Counted from the stretch's first letter, positions 50,262 through 60,695 are shown. The stretch is DNA of 64,000 nucleotides from Brevundimonas diminuta (GCF_022654015.1 NZ_CP073063.1:1302001-1366000); one strand, 5' to 3'. Program-made: numbers and translations. The notes: generated by a model from the letters alone, not told the origin.

Positions 50262-51500
50262 ATGGCTCGTCTCGATCTGCGTCGAAAACTTTCTGTCTTG
50301 GCTGACGCCGCCAAGTATGACGCCTCCTGTTCGTCGTCCGGAACGTCGAAACGAAACTCCGTCGGCGGCAAGGGGATCGGCTCGACCGAGGGGATGGGCA
50401 TCTGTCACGCCTATACACCAGACGGTCGGTGCATCAGTCTGCTCAAGATCCTGCTGACCAACTTCTGCATCTACGATTGCGCCTATTGCATCAATCGCGT
50501 CTCGTCGAATGTGGAGCGCGCGCGGTTCGATGTCGATGAGGTCGTCGACCTGACGCTCAACTTCTACAAACGCAACTATATCGAGGGCCTGTTTCTGTCG
50601 TCGGGCATCATTCGATCCGGCGACTATACGATGGAGCAGCTGGTCCTGGTGGCCAAGACGCTGCGGGAAGTCCACGATTTCCGGGGCTATATTCATCTGA
50701 AGCTGATCCCGGAGGCGGATCCGAAGCTGGTGGAGATGGCGGGGCTGTATGCCGATCGCCTGTCGGCCAATATCGAACTTCCGCGCGACGAGGCGCTGGC
50801 GCGACTGGCGCCGCAAAAGGACGTCGGGGTCATCAAGAAGGCGATGAGCCAGGTGCGTCTTGGCGTAGAGGCGGCCAAGCCGGCCAAACGTGAAAAGATC
50901 AAACCGCCGAAGTTCGCGCCGGGCGGCCAGAGCACCCAGCTGATCATCGGCGCCGACGGCGCGCCGGACACGGAAATCCTGGATCGCAGCGCCTCGCTTT
51001 ACGGCGGTTACGGCCTGCGCCGAGTCTATTATTCGGCATTCAGCCCGATCCCGGATTCGAGTTCGATCCTGCCGCTGTCCAAGCCGCCGCTGATGCGCGA
51101 GCATCGGCTGTATCAGGCCGATTGGCTGATGCGGTTCTATGGCTTCTCCGCGCCGGAGATCGGCGAGGGCGCATCGAACGGCATGCTCGATCTGGCGGTC
51201 GACCCCAAACTGGCCTGGGCGCTGAACAAGCGCGAGCAGTTTCCCGTCGATGTGAACCGTGCTCCGCGCGAGATGCTGCTGCGTGTGCCGGGGCTGGGCG
51301 TGAAGGCGGTGGACCGGATCGTCGCGGTGCGCCGCTATCGGACCCTGCGGCTAGAGGATGTCGGACGGCTGACGCGATCGGTGGCCAAGATTCGGCCCTT
51401 CATCACGGCGTTGGATTGGACGCCAGGCGGTCTGACGGATGCGGCGGACCTGAAGGCGCGCATGACCAGCCGCAGGCCCGAGCAGTTGAGCCTGTTGTGA
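50262..51500 (+). CDS. Putative DNA modification/repair radical SAM protein (TIGR03916-like)
   Basis: A 412-residue protein. The radical SAM cluster is Cys69, Cys73 and Cys76 (TNFCIYDCAYCINR), preceded by ILADAAKYDASC-like and ICHAYTPDGRCISLLKILL segments that mark the TIGR03916 family. A spore-photoproduct-lyase-like barrel follows, and the C-terminus has helix-hairpin-helix repeats (VDVNRAPREMLLRVPGLGVKAVDRIVAVRRY), which bind DNA. No substrate has been shown. The ATG is directly behind a LexA box, so SOS control is likely. Its stop overlaps the UdgX-fusion start (TGATG). Confidence 0.9.
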   Translation: MARLDLRRKLSVLADAAKYDASCSSSGTSKRNSVGGKGIGSTEGMGICHAYTPDGRCISLLKILLTNFCIYDCAYCINRVSSNVERARFDVDEVVDLTLNFYKRNYIEGLFLSSGIIRSGDYTMEQLVLVAKTLREVHDFRGYIHLKLIPEADPKLVEMAGLYADRLSANIELPRDEALARLAPQKDVGVIKKAMSQVRLGVEAAKPAKREKIKPPKFAPGGQSTQLIIGADGAPDTEILDRSASLYGGYGLRRVYYSAFSPIPDSSSILPLSKPPLMREHRLYQADWLMRFYGFSAPEIGEGASNGMLDLAVDPKLAWALNKREQFPVDVNRAPREMLLRVPGLGVKAVDRIVAVRRYRTLRLEDVGRLTRSVAKIRPFITALDWTPGGLTDAADLKARMTSRRPEQLSLL

Positions 51501-52954
51501 TGGCGGTGGCGACGCTGGACGGTGAGACCGTCTTCGACGGCTGGCGGAAGGCGGCGCGCGCGTTTCGCTTGGCGGGTGTGGAGCCCGCGGCGGCGCAGTT
51601 CGTCGTGGCGGGGGCGGTGGAACAGGGCGGGCTGTTCGATCACCCGATTGCCGAAGAGGCGTCGCCGATGCCGGATGACCGCAGAGCTTTCACCGTCCCG
51701 AAAGAATTCGTGGACCTGGCTCAGAACCTGATCCTGCATCGATCCGCTGACCGTTTCGATCTGATGTATCGGCTGCTGTGGCGACTGAAGGATGAGTCGG
51801 ACCTGATGAAGGTCATTTCGGACCGGGACGTCGCCGACGCGCTGGAGCGGGTCAAGAACGTCAGCCGCGCCTCGCACAAGATGAAGGCCTTCGTTCGCTT
51901 TCGCCAGGTGCATGACGATCTGGGCGAGGCCTGGGTGGCGTGGTTCGAGCCGCCGCATCGGGTTTTGGAAAGGACCGCGCCCTTTTTCCAACGGCGGTTC
52001 ACGACCATGCGCTGGTCGATCCTGACGCCGGATGGTTCGGCGTTCTGGGATGGCGACGCCCTTCGGTTCGGGCCGCCCGCCACCCGCGACATGGCGCCGG
52101 CCGAAGACGAGATCGAGGATTTCTGGAAGACCTATTACGCCTCGACCTTCAATCCCGCGCGGCTGAAGGTGAAGACGATGCAGGGCGAGATGGCCAAGTC
52201 CTATTGGAAGAACCTGCCGGAAGCCGCCTTGATCCCGGAACTGGTCGCGGCTTCGTCGGTTCGGACCGAGACCATGGTCGCTGCGCCGTCGCCTCAGCCC
52301 AATCCGCGTTTCGCGCGCGCCGTCGCGCCGGACCTCCATTTGGCGCGTCCCGACGCCGAGGCCGTGCCCGAAAACCTCGACGATGTCGCCGGCGGCGTTC
52401 AGGCCTGCCGCCGTTGCCCGCTTTACCGCGACGCGACGCAGGGCGTGTGCGGAGAGGGGCCGAAGTCGGCGCGTCTGATGATCGTCGGCGAACAGCCGGG
52501 CGATCAGGAGGATTTGGCAGGCCGCGCCTTCATCGGGCCGGCGGGGCAGGTGCTGAACGCCGCCCTGGCCGAGGCCGGCATTGATCGATCCGACGTTTAT
52601 GTCACCAACGCGGTCAAGCACTTCAAACACGAGCCGCGCGGCAAGCGTCGCCTGCACAAGACGCCGAACGCGGGCGAGGTTCAGGCCTGCCGCTGGTGGC
52701 TGGACTCGGAGCGAAGGCTGATCAAGCCGCAAGTCGTGCTGGCCCTTGGCGCGACGGCGGGTCTGGCGTTGCTGGGTCGAAAGCCGGCCGTGATGCAGGA
52801 ACGTGGCGCGCCGATCGACCTGAGCGATGGATCGACCGCCGTACTGACGGTTCACCCGTCCTATTTGTTGCGTCTGCCGGACGAAGCCGCGAAGTCCGAG
52901 GCGAGACGGTTGTTCATTGAGGATCTGGCGGCCGTGCAACGTCGTATGAGGTGA
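51500..52954 (+). CDS. DUF4130-UdgX fusion, uracil-DNA binding/glycosylase-like protein
   Basis: A 484-residue two-domain protein starting at the ATG at 51500. Residues 1-250 match the DUF4130/TIGR03915 family, with AFVRFRQV, ERTAPFFQRRF and MRWSILTPDGSAFWDG. Residues 290-484 are a UdgX-type uracil-DNA glycosylase: CRRCPLYRDATQ, motif A GEQPGDQEDLAGRAFIGPAGQVLN, the loop KRRLH with His386, and HPSYLLR. In Mycobacterium UdgX that His forms a covalent bond with the abasic sugar after uracil release. Four-Cys iron-sulphur binding is expected. It is coupled to the upstream radical-SAM gene. Confidence 0.9.
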   Translation: MAVATLDGETVFDGWRKAARAFRLAGVEPAAAQFVVAGAVEQGGLFDHPIAEEASPMPDDRRAFTVPKEFVDLAQNLILHRSADRFDLMYRLLWRLKDESDLMKVISDRDVADALERVKNVSRASHKMKAFVRFRQVHDDLGEAWVAWFEPPHRVLERTAPFFQRRFTTMRWSILTPDGSAFWDGDALRFGPPATRDMAPAEDEIEDFWKTYYASTFNPARLKVKTMQGEMAKSYWKNLPEAALIPELVAASSVRTETMVAAPSPQPNPRFARAVAPDLHLARPDAEAVPENLDDVAGGVQACRRCPLYRDATQGVCGEGPKSARLMIVGEQPGDQEDLAGRAFIGPAGQVLNAALAEAGIDRSDVYVTNAVKHFKHEPRGKRRLHKTPNAGEVQACRWWLDSERRLIKPQVVLALGATAGLALLGRKPAVMQERGAPIDLSDGSTAVLTVHPSYLLRLPDEAAKSEARRLFIEDLAAVQRRMR

Positions 52955-53182
52955 CGCGAGAACGAATCCCGTTCGGCCGCGTTTGGCATCAGCGCCAGCG
53001 TGACCGTTGGACGTTTCATCGGGGGAGGCGATCTCGACACGGTCGATCGACAAACATCCGCGCAAATGTCATCGCGCGTTGACATCGAATGCCGGCTTGA
53101 CCATTAGCGCGGCAGGGATTTCGGCTGTCTGTTCAGAGGGTCAGGGGAAAATCGCGATGTCAGACCGGTCATCAGAGGCCCG

Positions 53183-54298
53183 ATGAACCAGGCCGCATAT
53201 GAAATCGTCGATCGTGATGGCGAAGCCCGTCTGCGCCTGACCGGCGACTGGACAACCACGGCGCTGGGCCGTCTGCCGACGGAACTGAGCCGCGATCTGG
53301 AAGGCCGCGAAATCGCCAGCATCGACACCTCCGATCTCGGTCGCTTCGATACCGCAGGCGCGCTGGCTCTGGTGCAGGCCTCAAGCGGTCGGCTGTCGAA
53401 GAGCCAGTGGAAGGATCGACCCGAGGCGGGCCGCATCTATCACATGATCGAACTGCTGGAGCGGCAGAGCGCTCCGGCGCCGAAACGCCCCAGCGCCTTC
53501 GTTCGCACCTTCGCCAAGATCGGGCGAGGCGTGTACGATTTCGGCGGCGAGGCCATGTTGTCGCTGGCCTTCCTGGGTCGGCTGATGGCTGCTGTGGTGG
53601 AAGCCGCCAAACGCCCCGGGGGCATCCGCTGGCCGGCGTGGGTCAGTCAGGCCGAGCGCGCCGGGTTGGACGCCATCCCGATCGTCATGATCACCAACTT
53701 CTTCATCGGGGCCGTGATCGCCTTCATCGGCGTGGACCTGTTGACCGACTTCGGCGCCCAGGTGTTCGCGGTTCAGCTGATCGGTGTCGCCATGTTCCGC
53801 GAGTTCGCCGTGGTCATCGCCTCGGTCCTTCTTGCGGGACGTTCGGCCTCGGCCTTTGCGGCTGAGATCGGGTCGATGCGGATGAACCAGGAGGTCGACG
53901 CCATGCAGGTCATGGGCGTCAATCCATTCCAGGCCCTTGTTATTCCTCGTGTCGCGTCGCTGGTGATCATGCTGCCGCTGCTGACCTTTATGGGCATGAT
54001 CGGCGGTCTTATAGGGGGTCTGGTCGTGTGCTGGAGCTCGTTGAATCTCGGCCCGTCCTTCTTCTTCCAGCGTCTGGTCGAGGATGGCACCATGGCCCAG
54101 CATCTGATGGTTGGTCTGGTGAAGGCGCCGGTCTTCGCCCTGGTGATCGCCGCCATCGGTTGTCGTCAGGGCATGGCCGTCGCCGGCGATGTCGAAAGCC
54201 TGGGCCGCCGCGTGACGGCCGCCGTGGTGCAGGCCATCTTCGCCATCATCTTCCTGGATGCCGTGTTCGCCCTGGTCTTCTTGGAGCTGAACATATGA
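53183..54298 (+). CDS. mlaE: ABC permease MlaE with fused N-terminal STAS domain
   Basis: A 371-residue protein. Residues 1-80 are a STAS/MlaB-like domain (YEIVDRDGEARLRLTGDWTTTALGRLPTELSRDLEGREIASIDTSDLGRFDTAGALALVQ). The rest is the MlaE permease (AGLDAIPIVMITNFFIGAVIAFIGVDLLTDFGAQVFAVQLIGVAMFREFAVVIASVLLAGRSASAFAAEIGSMRMNQEVDAMQVMGVNPFQALVIPRVASLVIMLPLL). Fusion of MlaB and MlaE explains why no separate mlaB occurs. The complex moves phospholipids between membranes. It overlaps mlaF by 4 bp. Confidence 0.93.
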   Translation: MNQAAYEIVDRDGEARLRLTGDWTTTALGRLPTELSRDLEGREIASIDTSDLGRFDTAGALALVQASSGRLSKSQWKDRPEAGRIYHMIELLERQSAPAPKRPSAFVRTFAKIGRGVYDFGGEAMLSLAFLGRLMAAVVEAAKRPGGIRWPAWVSQAERAGLDAIPIVMITNFFIGAVIAFIGVDLLTDFGAQVFAVQLIGVAMFREFAVVIASVLLAGRSASAFAAEIGSMRMNQEVDAMQVMGVNPFQALVIPRVASLVIMLPLLTFMGMIGGLIGGLVVCWSSLNLGPSFFFQRLVEDGTMAQHLMVGLVKAPVFALVIAAIGCRQGMAVAGDVESLGRRVTAAVVQAIFAIIFLDAVFALVFLELNI

Positions 54299-55071
54299 CC
54301 GAGGCGCCAGAAAACCTGATCGAGGTGCGCGGCCTGCTGAGTCAGTTCGGCGAGCGCACCATCCACGAGAACCTCGACCTCGACCTGGTGCGCGGCGAAG
54401 TCCTGGGCGTCGTCGGCGGATCGGGCGCGGGCAAGACCGTGCTGCTGAACACCATCATCGGCTTGAAGGAGCCGGAGGGCGGATCGGTGAAGGTGCTCGG
54501 CTACGACCGGGCGAACCTGACCAAGGCCGAGGCGGCCGACATCGAAAAGCGCACCGGCATCCTGTTCCAGCAAGGGGCGCTGTTCTCTTCGCTGAGCGTG
54601 CTGGAGAACGTGGCTTCTCCCCTGGTCGAACACACCAAACTGCCAAAATCGGTCATCTATGAGTTGGCCGAGTTGAAGATCGCCATGGTCGGTCTGAAGC
54701 CCGAGCATCACCATCTGAAGCCGGCCGAACTGTCAGGCGGCATGAAGAAGCGCGCCGGCCTGGCGCGTGCGCTGGCGCTGGATCCCGAGCTGGTGTTTCT
54801 CGACGAGCCGACGGCGGGCCTGGATCCCATCGGCGCCGCCGCGTTCGACGATCTGATCCGGCAACTGGCGGACGACCTCGGTCTGTCCGTCTTCATGATC
54901 ACTCACGACCTCGATACGCTCTACGCCATCTGTGACAAGGTGGCGGTGCTGGCGGACAAGCGGGTCGTGGAAAAGGCCACGGTGCAGGAGCTGGAAGGCT
55001 CCGACCATCCGTGGATCAAAGAATATTTCCTGGGGCCGCGCGGACGCGCAGCCACCAAGTCTGCCGCCTGA
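54295..55071 (+). CDS. mlaF: ABC transporter ATP-binding protein MlaF
   Basis: A 258-residue ATPase from the ATG at 54295, overlapping mlaE as ATGA. Walker A is GGSGAGKTV, the Q loop ILFQQGALFSSLSVLENVASPL, the signature LSGGMKKRAGLARALALDPELVFLDEPTAGLDPIGAAAFDDLI, and the switch His is in MITHDLDTL. LSGGM rather than LSGGQ is normal for MlaF. It powers lipid transport with the MlaE permease in the inner membrane. Confidence 0.94.
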   Translation: MTEAPENLIEVRGLLSQFGERTIHENLDLDLVRGEVLGVVGGSGAGKTVLLNTIIGLKEPEGGSVKVLGYDRANLTKAEAADIEKRTGILFQQGALFSSLSVLENVASPLVEHTKLPKSVIYELAELKIAMVGLKPEHHHLKPAELSGGMKKRAGLARALALDPELVFLDEPTAGLDPIGAAAFDDLIRQLADDLGLSVFMITHDLDTLYAICDKVAVLADKRVVEKATVQELEGSDHPWIKEYFLGPRGRAATKSAA

Positions 55072-55083
55072 GGAGAGCGGATC

Positions 55084-56022
55084 ATGGAAAGAGACGCACA
55101 TTACGCCGCCGTCGGCATCGCCACCGTCGCCCTTCTGGCGGCCCTGGCGGTGTTCACCATCTGGCTGGCCCGGCTGCAGTTCAACAGCGACTACGACATG
55201 TACGACATCGTCTTCTATGGGCCGGTGAACGGCCTGTCCGAAGGCGGCGAGGTGCATTTCAACGGCATCCGCGTCGGCGAGGTCACCGATCTGAACATCG
55301 ACACCAAGCGCGGCGATCAGGTCATCGCCCGTGTCCGCGTGGACGGCACGACCCCGGTGCGCGTGACCTCGCGCGCACAGTTGGAGCCGCAAGGCATCAC
55401 CGGCCTGAACTACATCCAGATCACCGCCGGCTCGCCCAACAGCGCCCTGTTGAAAGAGCAGTATCCGGACAATGTCGTGCCCGTGCTGCAAAGCCAGCCG
55501 TCGCCGATCGCCGAACTCTTGAGCGGTTCGGGCACGGTGCTGGCCCAGACCGTGGATGCGCTGAACCGGATCAACCGCGTCATGTCCGACGACAATATCC
55601 GCAGCTTCTCCACCAGCGTGAAGAACGTCGAGGCCCTGACGACCGAACTGGAAGCCCGCAAGGCCATCTTCCAGCAGCTGGAAGAGGCCGTGACCAACGC
55701 CAACGCGGCGGTGAAGGAATACCAGGCCCTGGCCGTCGACACGCGTCAGATCATCAATACGGATGGTCGCCAGGCCATCGCCAACATCAACTCGGCGACG
55801 GCGGAGGCCCGCACGGCGATCGCCTCGGCCAACCGTTCGATCACGGGTCTGGAGCGTCCGCTGGGTGACTTTGCGACGACCAGCCTGCCGCAACTGACCG
55901 GCACGATCGAAGAACTGCAGGACGCCACCCGGTCTCTGCAATCCCTGATCGACGACGTCCGCGCCAGCCCGCGCGACTTCATCGGTCGTCCCAAATCCAA
56001 AGAGCTGGAGGTGCAGCCGTGA
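55084..56022 (+). CDS. mlaD: MCE domain protein MlaD
   Basis: A 312-residue protein with one N-terminal membrane helix (AAVGIATVALLAALAVFTIWLARLQF) and an MCE domain (DMYDIVFYGPVNGLSEGGEVHFNGIRVGEVTDLNIDTKRGDQVIARVRVDGTTPVRVTSRAQLEPQGITGLNYIQITAG). A long coiled-coil C-terminal part follows, longer than E. coli MlaD and more like the LetB/YrbD-related MCE proteins of alphaproteobacteria. It forms the periplasmic ring that carries lipids. It overlaps the next lipoprotein gene (GTGA). Confidence 0.93.
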   Translation: MERDAHYAAVGIATVALLAALAVFTIWLARLQFNSDYDMYDIVFYGPVNGLSEGGEVHFNGIRVGEVTDLNIDTKRGDQVIARVRVDGTTPVRVTSRAQLEPQGITGLNYIQITAGSPNSALLKEQYPDNVVPVLQSQPSPIAELLSGSGTVLAQTVDALNRINRVMSDDNIRSFSTSVKNVEALTTELEARKAIFQQLEEAVTNANAAVKEYQALAVDTRQIINTDGRQAIANINSATAEARTAIASANRSITGLERPLGDFATTSLPQLTGTIEELQDATRSLQSLIDDVRASPRDFIGRPKSKELEVQP

Positions 56023-56669
56023 TCCTTCGTCCTGTCCTTCGACTGGCGGTGTCCGCCGCTGTCCTGACCGCGCTGAGCGGATGCGCCCTGCTGTCCTCAC
56101 CGGACCCGGTGCAGAACTATCGGTTCGGCCTGCCGATGGCCGCGCCGTCGGCGGTGGGCGACACGCCGGCGCCCCTGACGGTATCCATCCGCCGCATCGA
56201 GTTCCCTGATGCGACCGGCGACGACAAAATCCTGGGCGTGACGGGTCTGGAGACGGCCTATATCGGCGGCGCACGCTGGGTGTCGCCTGCCTCGACCCTG
56301 TTTGACGACAGCCTGAAAGCGGCGTTCGCCAATCGGGCCGACCGCATTCGCGTGCTGGGTCGTCGCGAACCGGGAACGCCGCCGCTGATCCTTCAAGTCA
56401 CGGTCACGACGTTCGAGGCGCGTTACGCCGCGCCGGGGGCCGTGCCGGACGTCGTCGTGACCGCGCGGGCGCAGCTGCGCTCCACCCCGGAACGGCGCGC
56501 GGGCGGCGGCACCATTCGTCCCGAGGAAGGCCGCTCGGTGGAGCGGATATTCACCGTAACCCAGCCCGCCGGCGACAACCGTGTGTCCGCCATCGTTGCA
56601 GCTTTCGACACGGCGACCCGCGACATCAACACCCAGATCGCGGACTGGACGATCGCTTCGGCGAACTGA
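56019..56669 (+). CDS. ABC-type transport auxiliary lipoprotein (PqiC-like)
   Basis: A 216-residue protein starting at GTG (56019), overlapping the mlaD stop as GTGA. A signal peptide with lipobox LTALSGCALL precedes the mature part (DPVQNYRFGLPMAAPS, then PLTVSIRRIEFPDATGDDKILGVTGLETAYIGGARWVSPASTLFDDSLKAAF), matching the ABC_trans_aux/PqiC family. Such lipoproteins sit in the outer membrane and accept lipid from MCE complexes. It replaces MlaA and MlaC as the likely partner here; neither is in the window. Confidence 0.88.
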   Translation: MILRPVLRLAVSAAVLTALSGCALLSSPDPVQNYRFGLPMAAPSAVGDTPAPLTVSIRRIEFPDATGDDKILGVTGLETAYIGGARWVSPASTLFDDSLKAAFANRADRIRVLGRREPGTPPLILQVTVTTFEARYAAPGAVPDVVVTARAQLRSTPERRAGGGTIRPEEGRSVERIFTVTQPAGDNRVSAIVAAFDTATRDINTQIADWTIASAN

Positions 56670-56763
56670 GGCGAGCGTGTGCATTTTGCCGCGTGGGTGG
56701 CGGTGCGGGACGTAGACTTGCGGATGCGCTAGGGTGCGCCGCGAATCTGCTCCCGGAGTTGTC

Positions 56764-57666
56764 ATGAGTTTTTCCGCCACCGACGCGGCCTTCGAAGGCT
56801 TCCGGGTCGTTCGTCGGCATCCGATCGTCGCGGTCGCATGGGGCCTGGTCTATCTGGCCGTCTATGTCGCCATGTTCGGCCTGGGCGCCGACAAGTGGGC
56901 CAGCCTGATGGCGGCGGGTGAAGCGCTGGAACAGTCGGCCAACCCGTCGATGGCGGAGTTTCAGGCCTTGGGTCAGACTTACGCCGGAGCCCTGATCTGG
57001 GCCGCGCCCATTGGCCTGCTGGTCGGCGCGGTGCTGAGCGCGGCGGTGGCGCGCTCGGTTCTGCGGCCGGACGAGTCGTCTTGGGGCTATCTGCGTTTTG
57101 GCATGGATGAGGTCCGTGTTCTGGCGGTCAGCCTGATCGTCAGCCTGGCTGTCGGTTCGGCGTCGGGCGTCGGCATGATGGTGGTCGGCGCGACCATCGG
57201 TTTCGGCGCGGCGTCGGGGCAGGCGCTGCTGATTTTGGCCGGCGTGCTGCTGATCTTCGCCGTCTTTGCCCTGATCGTCTGGTTGGCGATCAAGTTCAGC
57301 CTTGCGGTTCCCATGACGATCGATCGCCGCAAGATCACCATCGTGGAATCGTTCGCCGCCACAAAAGGTCATTTCTGGTCGCTGCTGGGCATGGCCGTAA
57401 TCGCCATCATCATGTCCCTGATCGTCAGCATCTTGGGCATGATCATCGGCGCAGCCGCAGACCTCGCCACCGGCGGCATCCAGACGCTGGCGCGGTTTGA
57501 CGGCGAGGGACTGGGTCAGATCCTGATGCAGGCCTGGCCTGCGATCCTGGTGTCGTCGATCGTCAACGCCTTCCTGGCCGCGCTGCAACTCGCGGTCCTG
57601 TATGCCCCGTTCGCAGCGGCCTGGAATGGACTTCGAGGGGGTCAATCGACCGACGTCCTTTCCTAA
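56764..57666 (+). CDS. Integral membrane protein of unknown function
   Basis: A 300-residue protein from the ATG at 56764, with CGGAG 6 nt upstream. It has six or so hydrophobic segments (VAVAWGLVYLAVYVAMFGL; ALIWAAPIGLLVGAVLSAAVA; VLAVSLIVSLAVGSASGVGMMVVGATIGFGA; QALLILAGVLLIFAVFALIVWLAI; LLGMAVIAIIMSLIVSILGMIIGA; AILVSSIVNAFLAALQLAVLYAPFAAAW). The pattern resembles the glycerophosphoryl diester phosphodiesterase membrane-domain or DUF975-type families, but I cannot assign one firmly. It is convergent with uvrA. Confidence 0.75.
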   Translation: MSFSATDAAFEGFRVVRRHPIVAVAWGLVYLAVYVAMFGLGADKWASLMAAGEALEQSANPSMAEFQALGQTYAGALIWAAPIGLLVGAVLSAAVARSVLRPDESSWGYLRFGMDEVRVLAVSLIVSLAVGSASGVGMMVVGATIGFGAASGQALLILAGVLLIFAVFALIVWLAIKFSLAVPMTIDRRKITIVESFAATKGHFWSLLGMAVIAIIMSLIVSILGMIIGAAADLATGGIQTLARFDGEGLGQILMQAWPAILVSSIVNAFLAALQLAVLYAPFAAAWNGLRGGQSTDVLS

Positions 57667-57669
57667 CGA

Positions 57670-60615
57670 TTAGGCCGACGCCTTCACCCTTTTCTTCTTG
57701 GCCGGAGCATCGACTGACCCGCCCAGAGCCGCCACACGCGCCTTGCGGCGGTCCTCGTGCCGATCCAGCACCTCCTTGAGGTATTTGCCGGTCCAGCTGG
57801 CCATGTTGTCGGCGACCTGCTCGGGTGTGCCGACCGCGACGATCTCGCCGCCGCCGTCGCCGCCCTCGGGACCGAAGTCGAGCAGATAGTCGGCAACCTT
57901 GATGACATCGAGATTGTGTTCGATCACCACAATAGTGTTTCCGGCCTCGACCAGTTCCTGCAGCACCTCGAGCAACTTGCGCGTATCCTCGAAGTGCAGG
58001 CCGGTCGTCGGCTCGTCGAGGATGTAGAGTGTGCGGCCGGTGGCGCGTTTCGACAGTTCCTTCGACAGTTTGACGCGCTGGGCCTCGCCGCCCGACAGGG
58101 TGGTCGCCGGCTGGCCGACCTTGACGTAGCCCAGGCCGACCCGTTCCAGCGTCAGCATCTTGTCGCGGATGGGCGGCACGGCCTTGAAGAAGCTGGCGGC
58201 CTCCTCGACCGTCATGTCCAGCACGTCCGAAATGGACTTGCCCTTGAACACGATCTCTAGCGTCTCGCGGTTGTAGCGTTTGCCCTTGCAAACGTCGCAG
58301 GTTACATAGACGTCGGGCAGGAAGTGCATCTCGATCTTGATGACGCCGTCGCCCTGGCAGGCCTCGCAGCGCCCGCCCTTGACGTTGAAGCTGAACCGGC
58401 CGGGGCCGTAGCCGCGCGCTTTGGATTCCGGCAGGCCGGCGTACCAGTCTCGGATAGGCCCGAAGGCGCCGGTGTAGGTCGCGGGGTTCGAGCGCGGGGT
58501 GCGGCCGATGGGCGACTGGTCGATGTCGATGACCTTATCGAAATGCTCCAGGCCTTCGATCCGGTCGAACGGGGCTGGGGCTTCCGATGCATTGTTCAGC
58601 CGACGCGCAGCGGCCTTGTACAGGGTCTCGATGGTGAAGGTGGACTTGCCGCCGCCCGAGACGCCGGTGATGCACGTGAAGACGCCGACGGGGATTTCGC
58701 CCGTGACGCTCTTCAGATTGTTGCCGCTGGCGCCGCTGATCTTAAGCATCCGCTTGCGGTTGATGGGGCGGCGACCCTCGGCGGGGATTTCGATCTCGCG
58801 CTCACCGGTCAGGTATTTGCCGGTCAGGGACTTGGGGTTGGCCATGACCTGGGCCGGCGTGCCCTCGGCGCAGACCTGGCCGCCATGAACACCGGCGGCC
58901 GGGCCCATGTCGATGACGTAGTCTGCGGTCAGGATGGCTTCTTCGTCATGCTCGACCACGAGAACCGAGTTGCCGAGGTCGCGCAGGCCCTTCAGGCTTT
59001 CAAGCAGGCGGGTGTTGTCGCGTTGGTGCAGGCCTATGGACGGCTCGTCCAGCACATAGAGGACGCCGGTCAGGCCCGAGCCGATCTGCGACGCCAGGCG
59101 GATACGCTGGCTTTCGCCGCCCGACAGGGTGCCGGAGGATCGGGACAGGTTCAGATAGTCCAGGCCGACGTTGTTCAGGAATCGCAGCCGGTCGCAGATT
59201 TCCTTCAGGATGCGCCGGGCGATCTCCATCTGCTTTTCGGTCAGATTCTCTTCCAGCGTCGAGAACCACAGATAGGCCTTGGAGATCGACAGGGTGGAGA
59301 TGTCGGCGATGTCCTCGCCGCTGACCTTGACCGCCAGGGCTTCGGGCTTTAGCCGCTTGCCGTGGCAGGCGTCGCAGGGCGTCTCGGACTGATAGCGGGC
59401 CAGTTCCTCGCGCACCCAGGCGCTGTCGGTCTCGCGCCAGCGGCGCTCCAGGTTCGGCAGCACCCCCTCGAACGGCTTGGAGACCTCGTACTTTCGAGCG
59501 TTGTCGTCATAGACGAACTTGATCTTCTCGGACCCCGTGCCGTGCAGGATGGCCTTGTGCGCCTGGGCGGGCAGGTCGCGCCACGGCTTGTCCATCGAGA
59601 AGCCGTAGTGAAGGCTCAGTGACTGCAACGTCTGGGTGTAGAGCGGCGACGGCCCACGCGCCCATGGCGCCACGGCACCCTTGTGCAGGGTCTTGTCGCG
59701 GTCCGGGATCACCAGATCGGCGTCGAACGCCAGTTTGACCCCCAGGCCGTCACAGACCGGGCAGGCGCCGAAGGGATTGTTGAACGAGAACAGGCGCGGC
59801 TCGATCTCGCTGATCGTGAACCCCGACACTGGGCAGGCGAAGCGTTCGGAAAACAGGATGGAGCGCGGCGCTGTCTCGCCTTCCGCAGTCGAGGCCCATT
59901 CGGCGTTGGCGATGCCGTCGGCCAGACCCAGCGCCGTCTGCAAGCTGTCGGCGTAGCGCGCTTCCTGATCCGGTTTGGTGACGATCCGGTCCACGACGAT
60001 GTCGATGTCGTGCTTGAACTTCTTGTCCAGGGTGGGCGCTTCGTCGATCGGGTAGAACTGGCCGTCGATCTTCAGGCGCTGGAAGCCCTGACGCTGCCAC
60101 TCGGCGATCTCTTTTTTGTACTCGCCCTTGCGGCCGCGAACGACAGGAGCGAGCAGCAGGATGCGCTCGCCGTCGGGCAGGGCGACTAGCTTGTCGACCA
60201 TCTGGCTGACAGTCTGGCTCTCGATGGGCAGGCCGGTCGCCGGCGAATAGGGCACGCCGACCCGCGCCCACAGCAGACGCATATAGTCGTGGATTTCCGT
60301 CACCGTGCCGACTGTCGAGCGCGGGTTCTTGGAGGTGGTCTTTTGTTCGATCGAGATGGCCGGGGACAGGCCTTCGATCAGATCCACGTCCGGCTTGCCC
60401 ATCAGCTCCAGAAACTGGCGGGCGTAGGCCGACAGGCTCTCGACATAGCGGCGCTGGCCCTCGGCATAGATGGTGTCGAACGCCAGCGAGGATTTACCCG
60501 ACCCCGACAGGCCGGTCATCACCACCAGCTGCTCACGCGGAATGTCGAGATCCACGCCCTTGAGGTTATGCTCGCGGGCGCCGCGAACGCGGATGAAGTT
60601 ATGCTTTTCGGTCAT
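57670..60615 (-). CDS. uvrA: Excinuclease ABC subunit A
   Basis: A 981-residue protein. It starts [65 protein letters not shown]. Two ABC ATPase modules carry signatures [19 protein letters not shown] and [17 protein letters not shown], and zinc-finger Cys pairs occur ([25 protein letters not shown]). UvrA finds bulky DNA damage and loads UvrB in nucleotide excision repair. A perfect LexA box lies 81 bp upstream, so it should be SOS-induced. Confidence 0.98.
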   Translation of the reverse strand: MTEKHNFIRVRGAREHNLKGVDLDIPREQLVVMTGLSGSGKSSLAFDTIYAEGQRRYVESLSAYARQFLELMGKPDVDLIEGLSPAISIEQKTTSKNPRSTVGTVTEIHDYMRLLWARVGVPYSPATGLPIESQTVSQMVDKLVALPDGERILLLAPVVRGRKGEYKKEIAEWQRQGFQRLKIDGQFYPIDEAPTLDKKFKHDIDIVVDRIVTKPDQEARYADSLQTALGLADGIANAEWASTAEGETAPRSILFSERFACPVSGFTISEIEPRLFSFNNPFGACPVCDGLGVKLAFDADLVIPDRDKTLHKGAVAPWARGPSPLYTQTLQSLSLHYGFSMDKPWRDLPAQAHKAILHGTGSEKIKFVYDDNARKYEVSKPFEGVLPNLERRWRETDSAWVREELARYQSETPCDACHGKRLKPEALAVKVSGEDIADISTLSISKAYLWFSTLEENLTEKQMEIARRILKEICDRLRFLNNVGLDYLNLSRSSGTLSGGESQRIRLASQIGSGLTGVLYVLDEPSIGLHQRDNTRLLESLKGLRDLGNSVLVVEHDEEAILTADYVIDMGPAAGVHGGQVCAEGTPAQVMANPKSLTGKYLTGEREIEIPAEGRRPINRKRMLKISGASGNNLKSVTGEIPVGVFTCITGVSGGGKSTFTIETLYKAAARRLNNASEAPAPFDRIEGLEHFDKVIDIDQSPIGRTPRSNPATYTGAFGPIRDWYAGLPESKARGYGPGRFSFNVKGGRCEACQGDGVIKIEMHFLPDVYVTCDVCKGKRYNRETLEIVFKGKSISDVLDMTVEEAASFFKAVPPIRDKMLTLERVGLGYVKVGQPATTLSGGEAQRVKLSKELSKRATGRTLYILDEPTTGLHFEDTRKLLEVLQELVEAGNTIVVIEHNLDVIKVADYLLDFGPEGGDGGGEIVAVGTPEQVADNMASWTGKYLKEVLDRHEDRRKARVAALGGSVDAPAKKKRVKASA

Positions 60616-60695
60616 GCTGTCCGGAGAACGCGGAGGAGGGCCGGCGGGTCCGGCGCGACATCGCTATATGGGGACGAATTGCCGGATTGAAGCAA

